A stretch of DNA of 64,000 nucleotides from Paractinoplanes durhamensis (GTDB taxonomy: Bacteria > Actinomycetota > Actinomycetes > Mycobacteriales > Micromonosporaceae). The notes under the pieces were generated by a model, which saw only the letters and a list, made by a program, of their open reading frames with translations, ran no database searches and had not been told where the DNA came from. The number at the start of each line of letters is the position of its first letter. Position 1 is the stretch's first letter. The stretch is taken from the NCBI RefSeq assembly GCF_016862175.1, contig NZ_BOML01000021.1:248001-312000 (forward strand). Direction: 5' to 3'. A program made the position numbers and the translations under genes. Positions 49,743 to 57,984 of the stretch are shown piece after piece.

Positions 49743-50495
49743 TCAGGCGCGGCCGAGGTGCCGGGCCAGGAACTTCTCGTCGAGGCCGAGCCAGCGCACG
49801 GTGCGGTGGTCGCCCGGGTTGGCGTGCAGCGTCTTCTCGGTCGAGGCGAACGCGTCGAACAGGTCGAGCGCGGACTGCCGGTCGACGTGCTCGTCGTCCC
49901 ACGGGAGCAGGAACTGGACCGGGACGGTGACCCGCCGGGCGGTCTCGATCAGCGCCGGATGGGCGAAGAACCCGCCGCCGAAGACCGCGGCGGCGATCCG
50001 GGGGTCGGCCGCGGTCAGCGGGATCCCGATCGCGGTGCCGAGCGAGATGCCGCCGCCGTAGCCGATCGGCGCCGCCGGGCCGATCTCCGGCAGCTCCTGC
50101 AGAGCATCCAGAACTTCCTGCCATTCCGGTACGGCCTGCTCGGCCAGCCCGGTGCTGTAGCGGATGCTGACCTCTTCGAACCGCTTGTTGTCGCCGGCCA
50201 TCACCGCTTCGCGGATATCGGTACGGGCCTGGTCGTCCACCGCACGGCGCGGGCGCTCGCCGTGCCCGGGGGCGTCGATGGCGACCACGGTGAATCCGGA
50301 CGAGGTGACGGTGTCCCGGGCGCGGGCCACCAGGCCTGGTGCCTTCTTGTGCAGGCCGCCGCCGTGGCCCATCAGGACCAGGGCGGTGTGCTCGGCGGCG
50401 GGGGACCAGAGAACGCCGGTGATCGCACCCAGCGCGAAGTCGCGCTCGAGGATGCCGGCCGACGAGGTCTCCGCGGTGAACTGGAGCTTGTGCAT
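49743..50495 (-). CDS. Alpha/beta hydrolase (dienelactone-hydrolase-like)
   Basis: 250 residues from ATG 50495 with GAAAGG upstream; the in-frame stretch to 50540 lies in a leader hairpin. Alpha/beta-hydrolase fold: oxyanion segment LVLMGHGGGLHKK, AIDAPGHGERPR, nucleophile elbow GGISLGTAIG with serine in G-I-S-L-G, acid in LLPWDDEHV and histidine in NPGDHRTV. Likely a cytoplasmic carboxylesterase or dienelactone-type hydrolase; substrate unknown. An 18-codon leader ORF and a hairpin precede it, which suggests translational or attenuation control. Confidence 0.85.
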   Translation of the reverse strand: MHKLQFTAETSSAGILERDFALGAITGVLWSPAAEHTALVLMGHGGGLHKKAPGLVARARDTVTSSGFTVVAIDAPGHGERPRRAVDDQARTDIREAVMAGDNKRFEEVSIRYSTGLAEQAVPEWQEVLDALQELPEIGPAAPIGYGGGISLGTAIGIPLTAADPRIAAAVFGGGFFAHPALIETARRVTVPVQFLLPWDDEHVDRQSALDLFDAFASTEKTLHANPGDHRTVRWLGLDEKFLARHLGRA

Positions 50496-50508
50496 GGTTG
50501 TTGCCTTT

Positions 50509-50533
50509 CGGGAGTGCCGGTGCGGCGCTCCCG
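50509..50533 (-). promoter_or_regulatory. Hairpin between leader ORF and hydrolase gene
   Basis: CGGGAG (50509-50514) pairs with CTCCCG (50528-50533), extended by GCC/GGC inside. It lies directly upstream of the ribosome site of the hydrolase gene and downstream of the 18-residue leader ORF, the layout of an attenuator or translation-coupled switch. Confidence 0.45.
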
Positions 50534-50540
50534 GCGACAA

Positions 50541-50597
50541 CTACGTCAGTCGCCCGACCGTGCAGTCGGAGAGCACCCATCGCATAACCACGGACAT
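50541..50597 (-). CDS. Putative 18-residue leader peptide
   Basis: ATG 50597 to TAG 50541 encodes MSVVMRWVLSDCTVGRLT. The start is preceded by GAGGAGGTGA, the strongest ribosome site in this window, with 5-6 bases spacing, which is hard to explain by chance in an otherwise non-coding gap of 142 bases. The ORF sits between the APC permease gene and the hydrolase gene on the same strand and is followed by a hairpin. It contains single Trp and Cys residues. Short peptides of this kind serve as regulatory leaders; the signal sensed is unknown. Confidence 0.55.
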   Translation of the reverse strand: MSVVMRWVLSDCTVGRLT

Positions 50598-50637
50598 GGG
50601 TCTCACCTCCTCGCGTGCTGTCACGGCGGTCCGCATG

Positions 50638-51954
50638 CTACCTGCTCAGCGCGCGGCCCGCGGGACCGGCGTTGCGGCTCAGGTGGTCGATCATCTCCGC
50701 GTGGTGGGCCGGGTGATGCCGGCCGCGCAGGGCGTGCAGGCCGAGACCGGCCACCACCAGCAGTAATCCGAGTACGGTCTGCCACCACGTGATGAAGGCC
50801 AGTTGGGCGGCCGCGGTGAGCAGGCCCAGGGCCGGCAGCAGCGGGCCGCCGGGCAGCCGGATCCCGCCGGCCGCCGGGTCGCGCTGGGCCTTTACGGCCG
50901 CGGCGTTGACCAGCACCATGGCGGCGATCGCGGCCACGTTGCCGAGCGCGACGATGGTCTGGATGTCGCCGGTCAGCAGCAGGGCGACCGAGATGACCGC
51001 GCCGGCCAGGACGCTCACCGCCGGATGGCCGTGCCAGAGCCGGCCGGCCACCGTCGGCACCTGCCGGTCGGCGGCCAGCCGGACCATCACCTCGGAGCAG
51101 CCGAGCGTGTTCGCGTTCGCCGCCGACAGCGTCGAGATGAGCGCGCCGATCGGGATGAGGATGCCGCCCCAGCCGCCGATCAGGTTTTTCGCGGCGGTGC
51201 CGACGCTGGATTCGTCGTAGCCGGTGATGCCGCCGGCCAGCAGCGCGACCACCACGCCCGCGTAGATCAGGGCGACCACGCCCATGCTGATCAGGATGGC
51301 GAGGGGGATGGTCCGCTGCGGGCGGTCGACGTCGCCGGCCATGTTGGTCACCACGTTGAAGCCCAGGTAGGCGACGAACAGCAGGCTGCTGGTGGTCAGC
51401 ACCGAGCCGGTGCCGTGCGGGGCGAACGGGGTGAAGTGGGCCCGGTCCAGATGCACGAAGGCGAAGACGATCAGCAGCGCGAGGATGGCGACCTTGACGC
51501 CGACCAGGGTGGTCTCGGCCCGGCCGATCAGACTCGCCGGGCCGAGGTTGAGGGCGGCGATCACCACCGCGGCGACCAGCGCCACCGCGAGCGGGGGCAG
51601 ACCCGCGGCGAAGAAGTCGTGCAGGTAGCTGCCGAACGCGTTCAGCACGAACGCGACGCCGATCACGCCGCCCAGCCAGAACGCCCACGATGTCAGGAAG
51701 CCCAGTTGCCGGCCGAGGGCGGTGCCGACGTAGGCGTATCCGGAGCCGCCGGGCGGGGCCAGGCCGGCCACCACCGCGAACGACAGGGCGGACAGCAGCA
51801 CCAGCAGGCCGGCCAGCGCGAAGGAGAGGATCGCGGCCGGGCCGGCCCGCTCGACGGCGAGGCCGGACAGGACGAAGACGCCGGCCCCGACCATCGTGCC
51901 GACCGCGAAGGCGACACACGTCAGCAGCCCGATCGATCCGCGACTCGTCGACAC
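50638..51954 (-). CDS. APC-family amino acid/polyamine permease
   Basis: 438 residues from GTG 51954. About 12 membrane segments. The first contains the substrate-binding glycine motif of the APC superfamily (CVAFAVGTMVGAGVFVLSG), and helix 6 is preceded by LLFVAYLGFNVVTNMAGDVD, as in AdiC/YjeH-like exchangers. It moves an amino acid or polyamine across the membrane; substrate not predictable. It lies 16 bases downstream of the CBS-BON gene and may be read from the same promoter. Confidence 0.88.
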   Translation of the reverse strand: MSTSRGSIGLLTCVAFAVGTMVGAGVFVLSGLAVERAGPAAILSFALAGLLVLLSALSFAVVAGLAPPGGSGYAYVGTALGRQLGFLTSWAFWLGGVIGVAFVLNAFGSYLHDFFAAGLPPLAVALVAAVVIAALNLGPASLIGRAETTLVGVKVAILALLIVFAFVHLDRAHFTPFAPHGTGSVLTTSSLLFVAYLGFNVVTNMAGDVDRPQRTIPLAILISMGVVALIYAGVVVALLAGGITGYDESSVGTAAKNLIGGWGGILIPIGALISTLSAANANTLGCSEVMVRLAADRQVPTVAGRLWHGHPAVSVLAGAVISVALLLTGDIQTIVALGNVAAIAAMVLVNAAAVKAQRDPAAGGIRLPGGPLLPALGLLTAAAQLAFITWWQTVLGLLLVVAGLGLHALRGRHHPAHHAEMIDHLSRNAGPAGRALSR

Positions 51955-51970
51955 GGGCCGACCCTATCGG

Positions 51971-52630
51971 TCAGTAGAAGATCGAGCCGGGGACGATGCC
52001 GCTGCTGTCGTCCACGTCCCAGGCGAGTTTGTCGACCACCTCGGCGACGCCGGCGACCTGGCGAGCCCGGCGGGCCGCCTCGTCGGCGGCGGTGAAGCGG
52101 TCCAGGCGGCCGGTCAGCGTCACCACGCCGTCGGTCACCTCGACCGTGACGGCCGGGGGCACGCTCGCGGTCACGTCCTGCTGGATGTCGTCGTCCGGGC
52201 GCAGGTGCACCTTCAGCAGGTCGCCGCGGGACACCACGCCGATCAGCCGGCCCAGGTCGTCGATGACGGGCAGGCGCTTGACCGACTCCCGGTCCATCAG
52301 GCGGGCCGCGGCGGCGAGAGTGGTCCCGGAGAGGACGACCACCGCCGGCGTACTCATCAAGTCGTGGGCATTGCCGGCCAGAGCTTTGGTGCGCTCGCCG
52401 CGGCGGCGACGGCTCTCGAACATGCGCGGGTTCTCGTCTCCGGCGTACTCGATCTTGCGCAGTAGGTCTGCCTCGGAGACGACGCCGAGCACCCGGGCGA
52501 AGTCGTCGACGACCGGCACGGCGCTGAAGCGGTTGATGGTCAGCAGATCGACCACGGATCGGTAGGAGGCGGTCTCCTTCACCGACACGACCGCCTTGGT
52601 CATCACGTCGTCCACTTTCCAGGTCCTCAT
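51971..52630 (-). CDS. CBS-pair protein with C-terminal BON domain
   Basis: 219 residues from ATG 52630, chosen because GGAGG lies five bases upstream; an ATG at 52642 is possible. Two CBS motifs (VDDVMTKAVVSVKETASYRS; FSAVPVVDDFARVLGVVSEA and LMSTPAVVVLSG; KRLPVIDDLGRLIGVVSRGD) form an adenosine-nucleotide-sensing pair. Residues 150-205 are a BON domain (VEVTDGVVTLTGRLDR). Such proteins in actinomycetes are typical members of the DosR/DevR hypoxia-dormancy regulon. It is divergent from a universal stress protein gene, and DosR-like boxes lie between. Confidence 0.88.
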   Translation of the reverse strand: MRTWKVDDVMTKAVVSVKETASYRSVVDLLTINRFSAVPVVDDFARVLGVVSEADLLRKIEYAGDENPRMFESRRRRGERTKALAGNAHDLMSTPAVVVLSGTTLAAAARLMDRESVKRLPVIDDLGRLIGVVSRGDLLKVHLRPDDDIQQDVTASVPPAVTVEVTDGVVTLTGRLDRFTAADEAARRARQVAGVAEVVDKLAWDVDDSSGIVPGSIFY

Positions 52631-52682
52631 CACGGCCTCCATTCGTCAGCTTCGACGTTAGGAGCCGTCCGATCTGCCGGGC

Positions 52683-52724
52683 AGGGTCGTTCGGCCCCTG
52701 ACGAGGGTCGGGACCTTCGGCCCG
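52683..52724. promoter_or_regulatory. Two DosR/DevR-like boxes between CBS-BON and Usp genes
   Basis: AGGGTCGTTCGGCCCCT (52683-52699) and CGGGACCTTCGGCCCG (52709-52724) resemble the dormancy-regulator dyad GGGACTTTCGTCCC. The two sites are 26 bases apart in the divergent promoter region, both neighbours being classical members of that regulon. Confidence 0.5.
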
Positions 52725-52804
52725 TCCGGCTGTGACCGTTCGCCCTGATCATCGGCGTCGATGCCGTTGAGGATGAAAGCGACACCCGAGAAGGAGCGCC
52801 CGTC

Positions 52805-53644
52805 ATGAGCGGCAAGAAAATCATCATCGGCTACGACCGTTCCGCAGACTCCAAGGCCGCGGCGGCCTGGGCCCTCGACGAGGCCGGCCGGACCGGCGCG
52901 CCGGTCGAGTTCTTCTTCGCCTATGAGTGGCCGACCTGGGCCCCGGCGAACTCCACCATCGCGGCCCCGCCGGTGTGGCCCGGCGGCGAGACCGACCGGG
53001 CCGTCAACGGCATGCTCAACGAGGCCGTCGCCACCGCCCGGCTGACCCACCCCGAGGTCAGTACCAGCATCTCCATCGAGCGGGCGAGCGCCGCCGGCAC
53101 GCTCATCGAGCGGTCCGCCGAGGCCGGCCTGATCGTGCTCGGCAGCCGCGGGCACAGCGCCGTCACCGGCCTGCTCGGCTCGGTCAGCGTCGCGGTCAGC
53201 GCCCAGGCCGCCTGCCCGGTGATCGTGGTCCGCGGCGACCAGCAGCCGGCCGCGCCGATCGTGGTCGGTGTCGACGACTCGCCGTCGGCGCAGGCCGCAC
53301 TGGCCTTCGCCGCCGAACTGGCGGCCGCCCGCAACGTGCCGCTCCGAGTGATCCACGCCCGGCCGCCGGTGACCAGCCCGTGGGACTTCACCCCCGGCGA
53401 AGCCGCCTTCGACGCTGCTGACAACCCCCTCGCCGGCTGGGCGGAGAAATACCCGCAGGTCGAGTTCGTGGCCGAGGCGGTCACCGAGCACCCGGCGGCG
53501 GCGCTCGCCGCCGCGAGCACCACCGCTCAGCTGCTGGTGGTCGGCACCCGCGGCCGCGGCGCGGTGCGCGGCATGCTGCTCGGCTCGGTGAGCCAGCACG
53601 CCCTGCGGCACAGCGCCTGCACCGTCGCGGTCGCCCACTCCTGA
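52805..53644 (+). CDS. Universal stress protein, two Usp domains
   Basis: 279 residues from ATG 52805. Two tandem Usp domains (about 1-142 and 150-279). Each ends with the ATP-binding motif G-x2-G-x9-G-S/T: GSRGHSAVTGLLGSVS and GTRGRGAVRGMLLGSVS. Cytoplasmic, stress and dormancy related. Expression is probably governed by the DosR-like boxes upstream. It converges on the small-subunit gene of the OFA transporter with only seven bases between. Confidence 0.92.
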   Translation: MSGKKIIIGYDRSADSKAAAAWALDEAGRTGAPVEFFFAYEWPTWAPANSTIAAPPVWPGGETDRAVNGMLNEAVATARLTHPEVSTSISIERASAAGTLIERSAEAGLIVLGSRGHSAVTGLLGSVSVAVSAQAACPVIVVRGDQQPAAPIVVGVDDSPSAQAALAFAAELAAARNVPLRVIHARPPVTSPWDFTPGEAAFDAADNPLAGWAEKYPQVEFVAEAVTEHPAAALAAASTTAQLLVVGTRGRGAVRGMLLGSVSQHALRHSACTVAVAHS

Positions 53645-53651
53645 GCAGGGC

Positions 53652-53759
53652 TTATTCGAAGAGCTTGGCTGCGGTGATCACCGTCTGGACGATGCCGTAG
53701 CCGAGCAGGACGGCGACCAGCAACCACGAGATCAGCAGGCGGATCGACGGGGTGTTCAT
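53652..53759 (-). CDS. MFS transporter small subunit, 35 aa
   Basis: ATG 53759 to TAA 53652; it overlaps the transporter's stop as ATGA, with GGAGG eight bases upstream inside that gene. The protein is a single membrane helix (RLLISWLLVAVLLGYGIVQT) with short tails. Short proteins of this form accompany OFA-family transporters in many bacteria and are annotated as MFS transporter small subunit. Its role is probably to stabilise or regulate the transporter. Confidence 0.8.
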   Translation of the reverse strand: MNTPSIRLLISWLLVAVLLGYGIVQTVITAAKLFE

Positions 53760-55159
53760 GCGGCGGCCTCCTTCTTCAGCGGAGTAATGGTGCTGGGCGG
53801 CTCGTGGTAGCGGGCCGGCACCGGGTGGATCAGCAGGTTGGCGACGAAGCCGATGGCCAGGACGCCGACCATGGTGAACAGGGCCGGCTGGTAGGCCGAC
53901 GACGTCAGGCTGCCGGGCTTGCCCTGGGCGTCCAGGAAGCCGTTGATGATCAGCGGGCCGGCGATGCCCGCGGCCGACCATGCCGTGAGCAGGCGGCCGT
54001 GGATGGCGCCGACCTGGTAGGTGCCGAACAGGTCGCGCAGGTAGGCCGGAACCGTCGCGAAGCCGCCGCCGTAGAACGACAGGATCACCCCGGCCAGCAC
54101 CACGAACAGCGCCGTCGCGGCGTCGCCCACGGTGGCCAGCAACAGGTACATGGCCATGCCGGCGCCCAGGTAGAGCATGTAGATCGGGCGGCGGCCGAGC
54201 AGGTCCGAGGTGGACGACCAGACGAACCGGCCGGCCATGTTGAACAGCGACAGCACGCCCACGAAACCGCCGGCCGCCGCGACGCTCACGCTGGAGACGC
54301 CGCCGGAGCGGAAGAAGTCCTGGATCATCGGGCTGGCCTGCTCGAGGATGCCGATGCCCGCGGTCACGTTGCAGAAGAGCACGATCCACAAGAACCAGAA
54401 GCTGCGGGTACGGATGGCCTTCGCGGCCGACACCTGAGCGTTCGTGACCAGGGGCTTCTCGGCGACAGCGGCCGGTTCGAAGCCGGCCGGCCGCCAACCC
54501 GGTGCGGGCACCCGGATGTTGGCGACCCCGAACATCATGATCAGGAAGTACGCGATGCCGAGGGTCAGGAACAGCAGCACCAGCGCACGTCCGTCGGCGA
54601 CCGAGGCGGCCACGCCGGAGTTGTAGCTCGGGTCGTACGCGGAAAGCAGCTGTCTCGAGGCCGGGCTCGCGATCAGCGCCCCGCCGCCGAAGCCCATGAT
54701 CGCCAGGCCGGTGGCCAGGCCGGGCCGGTCCGGGAACCATTTGATCAGGGTGGACACCGGCGAGATGTAGCCGATGCCGAGCCCGATGCCGCCGATCACG
54801 CCGTAGCCGAGATAGACCAGCCACAGCTGTTTCGTGCCGATGCCGAGCGCGGCCACCAGGAAGCCGGTGGCCCAGAAACTGGCCGACACGAACATCGCCT
54901 TGCGGGGCCCGTTCGCCTCGACCCAGGTGCCGCCGAACGCCGCGGAGAGACCCAGCATGACGATCGCGATGCTGAAGATGATGCCGATCGAGGTCTGGCT
55001 GGCGTCGAAGTGCTTGATGAACGAATTCTTGTAGACGCTGGTCGCGTAGACCTGGCCGATGCACAGGTGGACGGCGAGCGCGGCCGGCGGAATCAGCCAG
55101 CGGCGGTAACCCTCGGGCGCGATGGTGTGCTTGCGGTCGAGTGCGGTGAGCAGGGACAT
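53756..55159 (-). CDS. OFA-family major facilitator (oxalate/formate antiporter-like)
   Basis: 467 residues from ATG 55159 with GGGAG upstream; the much longer open frame to 57832 crosses two other genes and is not real. Twelve membrane segments with OFA-type sequence (WLIPPAALAVHLCIGQVYAT; SVYKNSF; GIGLGIGYISPVSTLIKWFP; MGFGGGALIASPA). Transports small carboxylates such as oxalate or formate; which one is not decided. The small-subunit gene follows with a 4-base overlap. Confidence 0.9.
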   Translation of the reverse strand: MSLLTALDRKHTIAPEGYRRWLIPPAALAVHLCIGQVYATSVYKNSFIKHFDASQTSIGIIFSIAIVMLGLSAAFGGTWVEANGPRKAMFVSASFWATGFLVAALGIGTKQLWLVYLGYGVIGGIGLGIGYISPVSTLIKWFPDRPGLATGLAIMGFGGGALIASPASRQLLSAYDPSYNSGVAASVADGRALVLLFLTLGIAYFLIMMFGVANIRVPAPGWRPAGFEPAAVAEKPLVTNAQVSAAKAIRTRSFWFLWIVLFCNVTAGIGILEQASPMIQDFFRSGGVSSVSVAAAGGFVGVLSLFNMAGRFVWSSTSDLLGRRPIYMLYLGAGMAMYLLLATVGDAATALFVVLAGVILSFYGGGFATVPAYLRDLFGTYQVGAIHGRLLTAWSAAGIAGPLIINGFLDAQGKPGSLTSSAYQPALFTMVGVLAIGFVANLLIHPVPARYHEPPSTITPLKKEAAA

Positions 55160-55302
55160 CCCGGACTCCCAACCCCTCGTAAGGCATTGATGAACATCAT
55201 CGGCCGGATCTTCCCGCTGGGCAACCCGGCGCTTCGTGCAAGTTCTGATGTATTGCCGCTGGTCAATATCGAGGGCTGATGCTTGAATCACGGGGAGGCT
55301 TC

Positions 55303-55316
55303 TGGGAGCGCTCCCA
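55303..55316. promoter_or_regulatory. CebR-type operator TGGGAGCGCTCCCA
   Basis: A perfect 14-bp palindrome identical to the box bound by CebR, the LacI-family cellobiose repressor of streptomycetes. It lies 36 bases before the start of the secreted RCC1-repeat gene, over the expected promoter. Regulation by cellobiose or a related disaccharide is inferred. Confidence 0.8.
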
Positions 55317-55351
55317 AACGTCCGGGCCTCGACCCCGTCTGGAGAGACTGC

Positions 55352-56515
55352 ATGAGCGAACATCAGGCTGGTTGGCGGCGACTCGTCCTCGCCGCGCTGA
55401 CCGCCACCGGCATCGCCGCCCTGGTCCTCGGTGCCCTGACCGGCCCGGCCTCGGCCGCCGCACCCGCGGCCGGGTCCACCGTGGCCGTCGGCTACGCGCA
55501 CACCTGCGTGATCCCGGCCGACGGCACACTGTGGTGCTGGGGTGGCAACTACAGCGGCTCGCTCGGGGACGGCACCAGCGCGGCCCGGAGCACCCCGGTG
55601 CGGATCGGCACCGCCACCAACTGGGCGACCGTCGACGCCGGCACCACGCACACCTGCGCGACCCGCACCGACGGCTCGCTCTGGTGCTGGGGCAGCAACC
55701 GCCGGGGCCAGCTCGGCGACGGCACCACCACCAACCAGAACACGCCGACCCGGGTGGGCACCGCCACCAACTGGGCCACGGTCAGCGCCGGCGACGCGCA
55801 CACCTGCGCGGTCCGCACCGACGGCACCCTCTGGTGCTGGGGCTTCAACCGGCTCGGGCAGCTCGGCACCGGCTCGTCGATCTACTACGAGACCGCCCCG
55901 GTGCCGGTCGACACCGCCACCACCTGGGCGAGTGTCACCACCGGTTACGCACACACCTGCGCGACCCGCACCGACGGCACCCTGTGGTGCTGGGGGGACA
56001 GCACGAGCGGGCAGCTCGGCGTCGGCATCCTCTACTACAAGGCCACCCCCGCGCAGGTCACCGGCACGACCTGGACCGGCGTCAGCGCCGGGTACGCCTA
56101 CACCTGCGCCACCCGCTCCGACGGCACCCTGTGGTGCTGGGGGGAGAACGGTTACGGGCAGCTCGGCGGCACCAGCACCTACCAGACCCTGCCGCTGCAG
56201 ACCGGCACCGCCACCAACTGGAGCAAGGTCGGCGCCGGCGACAACTCGGTGTGCGCCACCCGCACCGACGGCAGCCTGTGGTGCTGGGGCAACAACATGG
56301 CCGCCCAGCTCGGCGACGGCACCACCACCAGCCGGTACGCCCCGACCCGGGTCGGCACCGCCACCACCTGGTCCGGTGACTTCGCCGTCGACTACCACAG
56401 CTGCGGGCTGCGCACCGACGGCACGCTGTGGTGCTGGGGCAACAACGCGAACGGCCAGCTCGGCGACGGCACCACCACCCAGCGCTCCGCCCCGGGCCAG
56501 GTGACGCTGAGCTAA
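55352..56515 (+). CDS. Secreted RCC1-repeat protein
   Basis: 387 residues from ATG 55352, with GGAGAG upstream. The signal peptide ends near ASAAAP. The mature protein consists of seven RCC1-type repeats of about 50 residues, each with a segment like [15 protein letters not shown] and GQLGDGTTT, which should close as a seven-bladed beta-propeller; each blade carries a cysteine pair (HTC and LWCWG). Bacterial relatives include the BLIP-II protein. No enzymatic motif. The CebR-type box upstream suggests a role during growth on cellulose-derived sugar, perhaps protein or polysaccharide binding outside the cell. The stop overlaps the convergent GGDEF gene by four bases. Confidence 0.87.
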   Translation: MSEHQAGWRRLVLAALTATGIAALVLGALTGPASAAAPAAGSTVAVGYAHTCVIPADGTLWCWGGNYSGSLGDGTSAARSTPVRIGTATNWATVDAGTTHTCATRTDGSLWCWGSNRRGQLGDGTTTNQNTPTRVGTATNWATVSAGDAHTCAVRTDGTLWCWGFNRLGQLGTGSSIYYETAPVPVDTATTWASVTTGYAHTCATRTDGTLWCWGDSTSGQLGVGILYYKATPAQVTGTTWTGVSAGYAYTCATRSDGTLWCWGENGYGQLGGTSTYQTLPLQTGTATNWSKVGAGDNSVCATRTDGSLWCWGNNMAAQLGDGTTTSRYAPTRVGTATTWSGDFAVDYHSCGLRTDGTLWCWGNNANGQLGDGTTTQRSAPGQVTLS

Positions 56516-57984
56516 CCCGCGTGGGCCCGGGACCGGCGGTGGGCCACCTTCTCGGCGTACATCTCCGTGTCGGCCGCCCCGAGCAGAGCGTCCGCGCTCG
56601 GGCGGTCGGTCGGGCCGCACGCCGCCAGCCCGACGCTGACCCCGAAGTGCAGGGTCTCGTCGTGCCATCGGACCGGCTGCTCGGCCAGGGACCGCAGCCG
56701 GTCCGCGAACGCCCGGGCGCCCGCCTCGTCGACGACCTCGGTGGCCAGCACCACGAACTCGTCGCCGCCGAGGCGGGCCGCGGTGTCGCCGGGGCGGATG
56801 GTCGCGGCCAGCCGGCGGGCGAACTCGACCAGGATCTCGTCGCCCGCGGCGTGGCCGTACCCGTCGTTGACCTGCTTGAAGCCGTCGAGGTCCAGATAGA
56901 AGACCACCGGACCGAACCCGGTCGCCCGGAACAGCTCCAGCTCCACCTGGGCGCGCAGCGCCGCCCGGTTGGACAGGCCGGTGAGCGGGTCGTGCTCGGC
57001 CTGGTGGGCCAGCGCCGACCGGATCCGTTCCTGCTCGCGGACCACCGAGACGAAGCGCACCAGGATCAGCGTGGTCAGCAGGGCGATCGAGATGAACAGC
57101 GAGACCCGGCTGGCGACCGTGCTGAACGCGTGCACACCGGACACCGTCGGCAGCACCACCAGCGCGATGCCGAGGAACACCACCCGCGCCGGGTGCAGCC
57201 GCTGATCGGTCTTGTTGTCCGGCACCGCGACCCGGGCCGCGTCCCGGTGCACCACGGCCGCCGCGAGCAGGCTGTTCGCGAGCAGCAGCAGCCCGTCGAA
57301 GCGGTCGGCCTGACCCGAGCGGGACAGGTCCGGGAACACCACCGGCAGCAGCGAGATGCTGATGTCCCCGATCAGCGTGAGGACCAGCGCGGTGACCAGG
57401 TAGCGGGCCGGGCCGCGGGTGGAGCCGGGCGCGAACACCAGGATCGCGGTGGCGGCGAAGAACATCACGTCGCCGAACGGGTAGAGCGCCCCGACGATCA
57501 CCGGCAGCGACAGCGTCTGTTCCTCGACCGCCGGCAGGATCAGGAACTGCCAGAACAACCAGGCCACCACGGTGGTCATGGCGGCCGCGTCGAGCAGACC
57601 TTCGCGCAGCCGGCCGGGCGCCCGCAGCCGGACCAGCTTGACCATGCCGGCCACCAGGAACGGATAGCCGGACAGCCACAGCAGATCGGACGGGGTGACG
57701 TCGCCGAGCGGGCCGGCGAACCGGTCCAGCAGGTCGTAGAGGATGTCGCCGACCAGCCAGACGGTCAGCGCGGCGGTGATCAGCCGGTAGGCGCCGAGGC
57801 TCGGGCCGGAGATGTGGCGCAGGCCCAGCCACGCGCAGGCCACCACGACCGTGAAGCCGGTGAGGTAGGCGATGTGCGCGGCGTTGGTGCCGGGCGCGAA
57901 GACCGACACCGACCCGGCGAGCGCGGCGAAGACCGGCACCGCGGCGGCCGGGACCCGCCGGTCAGCCGGCGCGAACAAGGTCAC
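56512..57984 (-). CDS. Membrane-bound diguanylate cyclase (GGDEF)
   Basis: 490 residues from GTG 57984. Eight to ten hydrophobic segments cover residues 10-320, then a GGDEF domain with intact signature LGGDEF (406-410) and an inhibitory RxxD site (RPGD, 397-400) five residues before it. It should make cyclic-di-GMP from GTP and be subject to product inhibition. The start overlaps the 3' end of the kinase-GGDEF fusion gene by 23 bases, so the two cyclases are translated from one message. Confidence 0.9.
   Translation of the reverse strand: MTLFAPADRRVPAAAVPVFAALAGSVSVFAPGTNAAHIAYLTGFTVVVACAWLGLRHISGPSLGAYRLITAALTVWLVGDILYDLLDRFAGPLGDVTPSDLLWLSGYPFLVAGMVKLVRLRAPGRLREGLLDAAAMTTVVAWLFWQFLILPAVEEQTLSLPVIVGALYPFGDVMFFAATAILVFAPGSTRGPARYLVTALVLTLIGDISISLLPVVFPDLSRSGQADRFDGLLLLANSLLAAAVVHRDAARVAVPDNKTDQRLHPARVVFLGIALVVLPTVSGVHAFSTVASRVSLFISIALLTTLILVRFVSVVREQERIRSALAHQAEHDPLTGLSNRAALRAQVELELFRATGFGPVVFYLDLDGFKQVNDGYGHAAGDEILVEFARRLAATIRPGDTAARLGGDEFVVLATEVVDEAGARAFADRLRSLAEQPVRWHDETLHFGVSVGLAACGPTDRPSADALLGAADTEMYAEKVAHRRSRAHAG

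Noticed and set aside
49743..50495. Loss of the nucleophile serine in the alpha/beta hydrolase
   Set aside because: The elbow reads G-I-S-L-G slightly downstream of the glycine run, so the serine is present.
55490..56510. Periodic repeats of about 150 bases as a DNA-level repeat array
   Set aside because: They are diverged coding repeats of the RCC1 propeller, not a separate element.
55160..57832. Upstream extension of the OFA transporter frame to 1358 residues
   Set aside because: The extra part crosses the RCC1 and GGDEF genes and reads as repetitive G/A/V-rich sequence; a good start with GGGAG exists at 55159.
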